42,439 bases of DNA from JBDKVA01 sp039679375. Lineage in GTDB: Bacteria > Bacillota > Clostridia > Acetivibrionales > DTU013. The notes beneath the pieces were generated by a model. It made no database searches. It worked only from the letters and a program-made list of their open reading frames with translations, and was not told the origin of the DNA. The position numbers were made by a program, and so were the translations under genes. The stretch covers positions 1 to 42,439 of the forward strand of contig JBDKVA010000067.1 in the NCBI GenBank assembly GCA_039679375.1, read 5' to 3'. Shown here in pieces: positions 9,601 through 16,419 of this stretch. Each line of letters begins with the position of its first letter. Position 1 is the stretch's first letter.

Positions 9601-10573
9601 TTACTCTGTCGGCCAGATAGAAATTGGTGCCGTTGTTGCTGTAATATATCGTGTAATCATATGTATTATATTCTGTGCTCTCACCGGCGGCGCCGGCATT
9701 TTTAACAATCCACCTGTTGAATCTTTTTGCGGACCCCATATCGAATGTAATCCATGGAGCACTATCCGAAGCTCCATTGGAACACCAATGCGTATTCAGA
9801 TTGCTGTCAATAGCTTCATTAGCAGTCTCTGTCGAACTATTCTGGCTTGACGATGCAGCGGTTGCTCCCTGCAGCAGATTATTCTGGTCATATAGCTCGA
9901 ATTCTCGTATTCTTACTGTCTCATTACCATTCTGCTGGTTTGGTTTTGTTATTAGCAGTCTGAAATATCTGCCTGTAGCACCGCTTATTATCCTTTCCGT
10001 AACGCCTGATGTATTATTCGAAACGGTATCTGCATCCGTATACTCTATGCCATCGTCGCTGACCTGCAGCTTGAAGCTTTTGGTATTATAGCTTGCCGGC
10101 TCTCCGCCTGACTCTGCATGCCTTACAACCCATCGAACGATTGTCTTTTGCGAGCCGAGGTCCACACTAAGCCATTTGGAACCTCTGGCTGTTGAAAACC
10201 ATTCTGTATCGGTCCTTCCGTCAACGGCGTGCTCCGGTTCCCCGCTGGGGCTGGTGGAGACGGTACAGGTGACCGGCATACCAACAGCAAGGTTGTTATA
10301 AATCTCAATTTCAGGCATACGGGTGGCGTAATCGGTAGCATAATTATTAGGCGTGTTGATAGATATTTTCACATATCTTGCCTTTGGATAAGAATCGTCA
10401 GAATTCAAAGGATAAACACATTTACTATTGGTTCTCAAATAGTTTGCCAGGTCAAAGATGTAAACGGTATCCGGATCAACGGCTGCACTTGCGGGATTCG
10501 GATTCAGCCCGGTAAACATAGTACACATTGTAAAAGCAGCTAATAGAATGCATAACAACCTCTTCCTAAACAT
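6647..10573 (-). CDS. Secreted multidomain GxGYxYP-family putative glycosidase with discoidin and beta-trefoil modules
   Basis: 1308 aa. The start is the ATG at 10573 (MFRKRLLCILL), because GGAGGG lies just upstream. The longer TTG start at 10588 would place that Shine-Dalgarno inside the gene. The signal peptide probably ends at ASA/A near residue 30. Two F5/8 type C (discoidin)-like modules span about 45-340, each with the W-x-S-x-DLGS or W-I-TFDMGS pattern. A GxGYxYP core spans about 345-960. The family-name motif appears only as GAGYLN, so the YP part is not conserved. Two ~115-residue beta-sandwich repeats follow, each with GDYVISGS..W.QLASAG. The C-terminus has three ~43-residue repeats ([K]NVWxxxYMHxE...DSAKW.LE), read as a lectin-like beta-trefoil. 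It probably binds and degrades extracellular polysaccharide. The catalytic activity of the family is poorly defined. Confidence 0.82.
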   Translation of the reverse strand: MFRKRLLCILLAAFTMCTMFTGLNPNPASAAVDPDTVYIFDLANYLRTNSKCVYPLNSDDSYPKARYVKISINTPNNYATDYATRMPEIEIYNNLAVGMPVTCTVSTSPSGEPEHAVDGRTDTEWFSTARGSKWLSVDLGSQKTIVRWVVRHAESGGEPASYNTKSFKLQVSDDGIEYTDADTVSNNTSGVTERIISGATGRYFRLLITKPNQQNGNETVRIREFELYDQNNLLQGATAASSSQNSSTETANEAIDSNLNTHWCSNGASDSAPWITFDMGSAKRFNRWIVKNAGAAGESTEYNTYDYTIYYSNNGTNFYLADRVRYNTANITDRPLNKLIFKKYKKYAYDFMKMASTLQGIVNRDGAKLFLKYEGSDELARYRSFDPDTYWLDKLTQPGQILAGKTLVYVDDFYWLLDAFSDKIAGLITWDDSVSSTSNAASTAAGVENLLPVRYDTGADSLYTEITSRTTLPVAIDLNGKFTGSGTIWGTSTPSTGSKKNDAYIWAKENYLDTHQVSSNVMQFGVDAWLINSTDRQDSSGNLFYDDLFNRMIINQDYYIKNKAFFFDLQPSNEYIPNDDPGQAMGTDYNTLDAILSSMETYANGSIFTVGGFTAFGLKYSNLAPGNPNGMEPIDTEWGMTTMLSRHNGQLDADAGGLMGLANASVYCQVPLNTLTQNNDKGAGNTEVYDPNKRYLCFFMGDYDAGAWVAGELPTLWDSAGGRGSIPLAWPLAPNLAQRVPMVFNYMYSTATSKDYFVAGDNGAGYLNTIDLPSQYHTNFVNYTKNYFNIFDLDIAGFVINQWDPFLPKNLQDLYTQIAPKGVGTLGEVDISDGVPFYPINHWIRSDNKNYFEKALTDMINNDPNAHFYYVRTVLADPVSIKDGALQFLADHPEMNAEIVDPYTFFRLAKSYYTTDIKNADFLTNGTNDEATTYLYDGSQSAIDYDHRFADGSGYYTYKFDIQDNVTSAKVLLDIGGDYVISGSNDNSTWTQLASAGSVASRGWVTVDISDLLQSNTSKTVYLKFTDRTVNDGNGPSLWHLKLNTSYVASVNFAVDGGSTESLYLYKSCANQQSWFKFADKKGFIEYKYNLHPNTTTAALTTYMWGDYVISGSTDNINWIQLASAGAYASADWVGVDLAPLLSNNPDKTIYIKYSDRTTDDGNGPCISHITLDSNGYASAYRIKNVWTGQYMHVENSTGKAEYGSIYPHWDSAKWILEDAGNGFKKIRNVWSGAYLNIETDQTYVQCDGNDWGDSAKWLLEDAGDGKTRLKNYWQNTYMHIENQLGYVQCGSIPPDFDSAKWILEPVN

Positions 10574-10824
10574 AATTATACCCTCCAATTTATTATTGCT
10601 ATCGGCAATGCCGCTAATAGCCCCTCTGAATTTACATTTTAATCCTAATATAGCATGTCTATCTTGTATACTTAAATTATTGAAAAATTATTAACAAAGC
10701 AACAAAATCCATGCTTAAGAAATTTAAAAAAGCTTTGTATTATTAGGATACAGCAGACATTGTAAACAAGGTCTGAAAGTATAAAACATAAAAAAAGGCT
10801 GTAGGAGCAGTAAATAATACGGTA
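10574..10824 (-). promoter_or_regulatory. Promoter/leader of the GxGYxYP gene: 94-bp element copy B and 5'-UTR hairpin copy 2
   Basis: Bases 10660-10753 are the second copy of the 94-bp element seen upstream of the importer (6446-6539). Bases 10587-10613 contain the second copy of the ATTGC..GGCAATGCCG hairpin element seen upstream of the lipoprotein gene. The leftward gene starts at 10573. The short A/T-rich stretch near 10789-10810 (minus strand CTGCTCCTACAGCC then T7) may be a weak terminator for the regulator gene ending at 10825. Confidence 0.55.
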
Positions 10825-13197
10825 TTATGATTTTAGCATATTGTCATTGCGGTATTGATTTGGTGAGATACCGAAGCTTTTCTTAAACAGGGTTATAAAA
10901 TAGGTTGAATTGGTGAATCCGATCCTTGATGAAATATCATTTATGGTTAAACCGGTTGATGTAAGCAATTCTTTGGCTTTTGAAAGCCGCAGCGTCATGA
11001 TGTATTCATTAACCGTTTTGCCCGTATGCTCCGCAAACAGCTTTCCAAAATAACCGGGTGTAAGATTTGCCATATCAGCTAACGATTCCGTTGAAATATC
11101 GTAATTATGGTAATGTGAAGAAATGTATGCGATCGTTTCGTTTATCATATCGCTTTTCCTGTTTGACCTCTTTTTTTCTATTTTAACGACTGCAGCTTTA
11201 CAGTAAAGCGTAAAGAAGGATTTTATCTCATCAAGCGTTCCGATTGAATTCAGGTTGCAGTATATATTATTGAAATCCAGTTCATTTGAATCGCTTTCAA
11301 AGAAAGACCGTACAGACTTGACAATATCCAGCATCAATTGATTCAGAGTGAGCATGATATAGTCGTATTGGCATCGGGATATGCTATTAATAATATTGCT
11401 TATTTCTGCTTCAACCTCTTCAAGGTTGCACATTTTTATGCTCTGGATCAATTTTTCCTTCTCTTTGTCGATAGTGATAAAGGATTCCTTTAAAGCAAGC
11501 TCTTCCATATCATGACTGAAGAACGACCCATAGCCGTAAACCAGCCGGTATCGGATGATATCTGCGGCATTACTGCATGAAATGTGAATATCCTCTATGG
11601 AGCTGACCGGCATTCCAATTGCACAAGAAATCCTGCTATTTAATGAATTCTGTATATTTTCGTGTATTATCTTTAAAGCAGCCTGTGTTTTTGAGCTTAT
11701 ATAGCTGTTGCCTTCAAGCTTAATCAGTATATATATATAGTTATTATCATAATCAACCGGCTCACAGCAGAAGTATTCGGAAATTGCTTTGGATATGAGT
11801 ATTTCCATGGAAGAAAACAGGATTTCTTCATTCTCCATTTTTTTATTCCTGATCATGGACTGATAATCGTCAATGCTAAAGATAACAACCGAAAAGCAGG
11901 CGTTACCCTGAACAAGATTTTTAAACAATGAGTCAAACCGGCCGGATGCTTTAGACCCTGGACTATATTGACCTTTAATCAATTTTTTCAAAAGCTCCTT
12001 TTTAACAAACGGTACACTGTCATTAACCGATGACTCAAGCTCGATTGTTTTCTTCAAAATGGAGTTAAACGTCTCTGTCAGATATTGTACGTCGCCTATA
12101 TTTCCTGTGCTGTTTTCACTTTCCTTCAATGACTGGGAAGGATGCAATCCCCTTGCGCTGTTTAATAGCCGCTTAAACGGCGAATATATTGTCTTTGCGG
12201 AAATAATGGAAAAGCCGGTCGCGGCAAGTAAAATACCTATACATATGAATAAAATTATTATACCAAGCCTGTCAATTTCCTTAAACAAATTATTAAAGGA
12301 ATAGATATTGATAAATGTCCATTGGGGAGATTCGGTTTTTTTATATACAACGAGAGATTTGTCTCCGTTAATATCTTTAATGACTGCATCTTCAATCCTG
12401 CCTGATTCCAGGATCTCCTTTACATGCTCCTGATCGGATAAATTACCGGCAAAATGCAGCATATTTGAATCAAAAATCACATTGCCGTTATTGTCAATAA
12501 TAATTGTATTTGAAATCTGATCAGGTGATGTAGAAGCAATGTTCTTTTGCAGCGTGTCGGCATCCAGATTGACCAGAATAGCGCTTATTGAAGGGTAATC
12601 CTTATCGGAAGCGGTATTGTCACCGGAAAATTCACTCATTGGATAAACAGCAGTGATAATACGATCAGTTCTGATATCGCCATTTAGCTTTTTATAACTG
12701 ATCTTAACCGGTATGAATTGAAATTTATCATACTCATTGTAGGATTTCAGGAGCTCCATCATGCTGCCCGTGAAGCTGTCCTTGCTTTCGACATTGAAGG
12801 TATCTACTATTTCATGGGTTTTGCCGTTATACAGGCAGACGGAATGTATAATGGTATCCGAATAAATAATATTCTTTATCTTTCTATAGACTATAAGTTC
12901 ATCAGAAGGAGACAGTTTTTCATCGCCGTATACAGGCATTAAAATACCGGTGTCTAAAGCCATTTGCTGTCCCAGAGAGAAAATATGGCTTCTTATCAGA
13001 TTCAAATTATTGACGTTCTGGCTTAGCCTGTCTTTTGAATCGGATTGTATAACCTTCAGCGATATATTTTGAAATATATCATACAAAGTGACTGAAAGGA
13101 TAGCTGTTATGAATACCGCTATAAAAAAATAGGATAGTATAAGCTTTGTATAGGTGCTTTTTATGCTGACTTTATGTAATAAAGCAACATTTTTCAA
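10825..13197 (-). CDS. YesN-type membrane AraC-family transcriptional regulator
   Basis: 790 aa. One membrane segment (about 17-38) and a second (about 308-330) flank an extracellular Cache-like sensor domain. A HAMP-like linker follows, then a GGDEF-like/PucR-like middle region and a C-terminal AraC/XylS double helix-turn-helix (about 690-787) with ISTESLADMANLTPGYFGKLF and INDISSRIGFTNSTYFITLFKK. The start is TTG at 13197 with GAGAGG upstream. Proteins of this build sense an extracellular sugar or its binding protein and activate the adjacent sugar genes. The shared 94-bp elements before the importer and GxGYxYP genes are the likely targets. Confidence 0.88.
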   Translation of the reverse strand: MKNVALLHKVSIKSTYTKLILSYFFIAVFITAILSVTLYDIFQNISLKVIQSDSKDRLSQNVNNLNLIRSHIFSLGQQMALDTGILMPVYGDEKLSPSDELIVYRKIKNIIYSDTIIHSVCLYNGKTHEIVDTFNVESKDSFTGSMMELLKSYNEYDKFQFIPVKISYKKLNGDIRTDRIITAVYPMSEFSGDNTASDKDYPSISAILVNLDADTLQKNIASTSPDQISNTIIIDNNGNVIFDSNMLHFAGNLSDQEHVKEILESGRIEDAVIKDINGDKSLVVYKKTESPQWTFINIYSFNNLFKEIDRLGIIILFICIGILLAATGFSIISAKTIYSPFKRLLNSARGLHPSQSLKESENSTGNIGDVQYLTETFNSILKKTIELESSVNDSVPFVKKELLKKLIKGQYSPGSKASGRFDSLFKNLVQGNACFSVVIFSIDDYQSMIRNKKMENEEILFSSMEILISKAISEYFCCEPVDYDNNYIYILIKLEGNSYISSKTQAALKIIHENIQNSLNSRISCAIGMPVSSIEDIHISCSNAADIIRYRLVYGYGSFFSHDMEELALKESFITIDKEKEKLIQSIKMCNLEEVEAEISNIINSISRCQYDYIMLTLNQLMLDIVKSVRSFFESDSNELDFNNIYCNLNSIGTLDEIKSFFTLYCKAAVVKIEKKRSNRKSDMINETIAYISSHYHNYDISTESLADMANLTPGYFGKLFAEHTGKTVNEYIMTLRLSKAKELLTSTGLTINDISSRIGFTNSTYFITLFKKSFGISPNQYRNDNMLKS

Positions 13198-13425
13198 AGT
13201 TATATCCTCTCTCTCCCTTATAGTTCCATGTATTTACATTGTACTCTATAATCTCTTGTGCAGGCAAATGTTTTTATAAATGCATGTCATAGGAGTTCCC
13301 GAGCAGACTTCTAATCTATCCTTGCTGCCCAAATTGTGGTAGAATGCTTATACGGCTTCCCGGATGACCGGAAGAGGTGCAATGTTTTAATATCTTTAAT
13401 TACAGGGGGAAAATGGAGGCAAATA

Positions 13426-14589
13426 ATGAAAGCCAAAGAGAGAATGCTTATTGCCCAATATAAAATAATATCAATTCGGGATAATCCTGAATATTCTGGA
13501 CGTGCTATTGACTGGTTTGCCTCAAAATGGGGTATTGACCGCATAGAATACGAAAAGAGCTTTTCAGACTGCTTGAATAAAGACGGGAGCTTGCCGCAGT
13601 GGTATCTGGCGTTGGATAAGAACGATGAAATAATAGGCGGCTGCGGACTTATCCAAAATGATTTTGTTGACAGAACCGACCTGTTTCCTTATTTATGCGC
13701 TCTTTTTGTAGAAGAAAAAGCCAGAGGCAACGCATTTGGTGCAAGACTTTTGGAAAACGCTAGAATTGAAGGGGCCAGGCTTGGTTTTGACAAGCTGTAT
13801 CTTTGCACCGATCATACCGCTTATTACGAAAAATACGGCTGGCAATATATCGCCACGGGAAACCACCTCTGGGGCAGCACATCGAGAATATATGAGGCAC
13901 CAACCATTAAAAAGACTCTACTTGAAAAAATGAGCGACTTTTTTACTGCGCGTATTGATGATTATGATGAACATATGCTGAATGATGTTGAGGGCTGCAA
14001 AGAGGGCTATATAAAGATGGCGGAGCTTGTTCCGGGCAGTACGGAGACAATCCTTGACCTCGGCTGCGGCACGGGGCTTGAGCTTGACGAGGTATTCAAA
14101 CGGTTCCCCGGTGTGTCGGTTGTCGGAATCGATTTGACACAGGCTATGCTGGATAAGCTGAAGCAAAAACATTATGGCAGGAATATCAAGCTAATCTGCG
14201 GAAATTATTTAAATGTTGACCTTGGTGAAAGCACCTTCGATACTGCGGTTTCATTTCAAACAATGCACCACTTTTCCCATGATGAAAAAGTCGGTTTGTA
14301 CACGAAGATCCGTAAAGCGTTAAAACCGAACGGTGTATATATCGAGTGTGATTATATGGTGACAGAACAATCGGTCGAGGATGAGCTTTTTGCAGAGAAC
14401 GCAACGCTTCGTCGCGAAATGAACATTCCTGACAGCGAGTTTTATCATTTCGACATACCCTGTACGATCGATAACCAAATCGAGATGTTCAAAAAAGCCG
14501 GCTTTTCATCTGCCGAAATGGTTTGGCGAAAGGGAAACACGACGATAATTAGGGCATGCTTAACGGATAATGCTTTATCCGTTAAATGA
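13426..14589 (+). CDS. GNAT acetyltransferase - class I SAM methyltransferase fusion
   Basis: 387 aa from the ATG at 13426, which has TGGAGG 7 nt upstream. The frame is open to 13336 but has no better site. Residues ~5-160 are a GNAT domain: LCALFVEEKARGNAFGARLLENA is the acetyl-CoA-binding helix region and YEKYGW is the usual C-terminal strand. Residues ~175-385 are a Rossmann methyltransferase with motif I LDLGCGTG, the acidic end of strand 2 (VGIDLT), and a motif IV-like FDTAVSFQTMHHF. Acetyl acceptor and methyl acceptor are unknown. It is divergent from the AraC gene and opens the accessory island. Confidence 0.85.
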   Translation: MKAKERMLIAQYKIISIRDNPEYSGRAIDWFASKWGIDRIEYEKSFSDCLNKDGSLPQWYLALDKNDEIIGGCGLIQNDFVDRTDLFPYLCALFVEEKARGNAFGARLLENARIEGARLGFDKLYLCTDHTAYYEKYGWQYIATGNHLWGSTSRIYEAPTIKKTLLEKMSDFFTARIDDYDEHMLNDVEGCKEGYIKMAELVPGSTETILDLGCGTGLELDEVFKRFPGVSVVGIDLTQAMLDKLKQKHYGRNIKLICGNYLNVDLGESTFDTAVSFQTMHHFSHDEKVGLYTKIRKALKPNGVYIECDYMVTEQSVEDELFAENATLRREMNIPDSEFYHFDIPCTIDNQIEMFKKAGFSSAEMVWRKGNTTIIRACLTDNALSVK

Positions 14590-14810
14590 AAGCAACGCTT
14601 TCATACATGCTCAAAAGAGCCGGATATTGTAGCTTTTGAGCATGTTATGCCCTGGTTACGGCGGGTGAACCGGCATAGATGCTTCATATATCAAACATCT
14701 ATGCTGAGTCAGATGCAAGCATTTTCATTTGTATATAGCAAAATGTTTGCACCTGACTGGAATGAAAATGCTTTTAAGACTTATATGGAGAAGCATTTTC
14801 ATTCCATTCA
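14562..14810 (+). repeat. Run of six adjacent hairpins with shared arms
   Basis: The perfect or near-perfect inverted repeats are these. 14562-14570/14575-14583 (9 bp) overlaps the end of the fusion gene. 14587-14593/14597-14603 is 7 bp. 14605-14617/14633-14645 is 13 bp. 14673-14681/14696-14704 is 9 bp. 14708-14725/14740-14757 is about 16 pairs with a bulge. 14758-14773/14791-14806 is 16 bp and perfect. AAGCATTTTCATT occurs at 14717-14729 and 14791-14803, and its complement lies at 14761-14773, so the last two hairpins can exchange partners. No protein is seen here. Confidence 0.75.
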
Positions 14811-14943
14811 GCAAGCCCTAATTAAAGTGTGCTTTTATATGTGGTTGCTTTGAAAACCCATTGAATTCGACAGATTAGAAAAAGAGCCTTTACAAGCGAA
14901 ATTGGCCTGAAAATCTGTGGGTTGGTTGAAAAATTAAAAAAGG

Positions 14944-14973
14944 TTGGAATTTTATATTGGATTGTGGTATTAT
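14944..14973 (+). promoter_or_regulatory. Candidate promoter of the RsgA leader
   Basis: TTGGAA at 14944-14949 and TATTAT at 14968-14973 are separated by 18 bp. The pair lies about 50 bp before a Shine-Dalgarno/short-ORF and a chain of hairpins leading to the RsgA gene. Confidence 0.55.
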
Positions 14974-15024
14974 ATGTATGCTTGATTTTATTAAAAGCAC
15001 AGAAGAAAGGAGATGTTTGAGTTA

Positions 15025-15057
15025 ATGTCCTATAGTGCAAAGGTGGTTGTAAACTAA
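15025..15057 (+). CDS. Candidate leader peptide upstream of the RsgA gene
   Basis: A 10-codon ORF, MSYSAKVVVN, follows AAAGGAG at 15006-15012. An in-frame ATG at 15013 (MFEL...) abuts the Shine-Dalgarno, and this second ATG is 12 nt away from it, so the true start is unclear. The peptide sits between the candidate promoter and the hairpin chain, as expected of a leader whose translation controls attenuation. The block AAAGGAG(A/T)TGTTTGAGT recurs at 15298-15314, just before the RsgA start. Confidence 0.4.
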   Translation: MSYSAKVVVN

Positions 15058-15068
15058 AACTGAATAGT

Positions 15069-15254
15069 GGCAGAGCAAAAATACATTTCTTTATCATCAT
15101 GGCGTTATGGCTGCCTTATTTTTGCTATGCCGTTTTGAGTAACCTTTCGTAAATACTGTGAACTTTATGGGCACATCGAACAGGTGTGCCTTTTTGCATA
15201 CCTATATTAAAACCGCAGTTTGCAGATTTAAAGGCTGCTTTCTGCGGTATTTTT
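15069..15254 (+). promoter_or_regulatory. Attenuator-like leader: long hairpin followed by two tandem terminators
   Basis: 15069-15083 pairs with 15117-15131 (14 of 15 bp). Terminator 1 is GGCACA/TGTGCC at 15170-15190 with T5 at 15191-15195. Terminator 2 is ACCGCAG/CTGCGGT at 15212-15248, with an inner GCAG/CTGC, and T5 at 15250-15254. Two terminators 110-200 nt before a start codon, with no gene before them on the same transcript except a mini-ORF, are typical of conditional termination. This resembles the translation-sensing leaders of several ribosome-targeting-antibiotic resistance genes. Confidence 0.6.
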
Positions 15255-15366
15255 CTGCCCATCTTCTTACTGTGGTATTTTGTTATCTTTATAAAGGAAA
15301 GGAGTTGTTTGAGTGTGAAAGTCTTTACCGAGGCATACCCCAAAACAAATAAGATGGAGGATTTGA

Positions 15367-16419
15367 ATGATAAATTTATCAGATTACGGGTTTATCCCGA
15401 CAATGATGCCGGAGAGTACAGGCGTCATTCCTGCCCGCATTACGGCAGTACACAAAGAACGGTATGAGATTGTCTGTGAGCATGGGCAAACATATGCAAA
15501 GCTGAAAACAAGCGTTTACTATGGCGAGGGTTACGAGAGTTTCCCCACAACCGGAGATTTTGTGCTGATTAACTATAACGGCAGCGGCGACAGTCAAATT
15601 GTAAAGACATTAGAGCGGAAATCATTCTTTTCAAGACGTGACCCGACGCCGGGACGTGGTGAACAGGCGGTGGCGGCTAATTTTGATTATGTATTTATAA
15701 TGGCTTCACTCAACCACGATTTCAATTCGAAACGGATCGAGCGTTACCTGACTTTGGCATGGCAAAGCGGCGCGATTCCTGTGATTGTACTGACTAAAGA
15801 GGATTTGGTTGAGGATTATACAAAGCAGGTCCAGACTTTGGAAAAGATTACTTCAGGTATTGGCATTTATGCTGTTAGTGCTAAAACCGGTTATGGAATC
15901 GATATGCTGTCTGACTATCTCAGACCGGCAAAAACAATTGTTTTCCTCGGCTCAAGTGGTGTCGGTAAATCAAGTCTTGTCAATAAACTTGCCGGAGAAG
16001 AGATCATGCCTGTAAACTCAATCCGTGAGGATGACTCAAAAGGCCGCCACACTACTACTCATCGACAGCTTATTATGCTGCCGAATGGTGTTATGATTAT
16101 CGATACGCCGGGTATGCGTGAACTTGGTATGTGGGATGTGAGTCTAGGCCTTGGAGAGGCCTTTACCGATGTAGAGAGATTTATAGGCAGATGTAAGTTC
16201 TCGGATTGTAAACATCAAAGCGAACCGGGGTGTGCTATCAAAAAGGCAATCGCTTCAGGTGAACTATCCGGAGAGCGGTGGAATAGCTATATTCGATTGA
16301 AGCAGGAGGCTAAGTTTGCAGACGATAAGGCGGGATTTTTACGTGATAAATCCGCCCGAAACAAATCTATTGCTCAATGGAGCAGGCAAATAAAGAAAAA
16401 CGGAGGCATTAAGAGATGA
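15367..16419 (+). CDS. rsgA: RsgA/YjeQ/CpgA-family ribosome small-subunit GTPase
   Basis: 350 aa. It has an N-terminal OB-fold (1-85) and a circularly permuted GTPase with motif order G4 TKED (143-146), G5 SAKTG (171-175), G1 GSSGVGKSS (195-203), G2 TTT (229-231) and G3 DTPG (246-249). The C-terminal zinc motif is C276-x4-C281-x-H283-x5-C289. The family helps mature the 30S subunit. The start ATG has ATGGAGG 7 nt upstream. The C-terminus overlaps the next gene by ATGA, so the two are co-translated. Its position in an accessory island behind an attenuator-like leader suggests a stress-induced paralogue rather than the housekeeping copy. Confidence 0.9.
   Translation: MINLSDYGFIPTMMPESTGVIPARITAVHKERYEIVCEHGQTYAKLKTSVYYGEGYESFPTTGDFVLINYNGSGDSQIVKTLERKSFFSRRDPTPGRGEQAVAANFDYVFIMASLNHDFNSKRIERYLTLAWQSGAIPVIVLTKEDLVEDYTKQVQTLEKITSGIGIYAVSAKTGYGIDMLSDYLRPAKTIVFLGSSGVGKSSLVNKLAGEEIMPVNSIREDDSKGRHTTTHRQLIMLPNGVMIIDTPGMRELGMWDVSLGLGEAFTDVERFIGRCKFSDCKHQSEPGCAIKKAIASGELSGERWNSYIRLKQEAKFADDKAGFLRDKSARNKSIAQWSRQIKKNGGIKR

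Noticed and set aside
14562..14810. CRISPR array
   Set aside because: Repeats differ in sequence, are not evenly spaced and form hairpins of different sizes. No cas genes are in the window.
14822..15100. A 92-codon minus-strand frame in the hairpin/leader gap
   Set aside because: Low-complexity composition, no Shine-Dalgarno, no known family. It overlaps the promoter and leader elements of the RsgA gene.
15158..15352. A plus-strand frame across the terminators before RsgA
   Set aside because: It runs through two intrinsic terminators and its translation resembles no protein family. Only the short leader ORF has a reasonable start signal.
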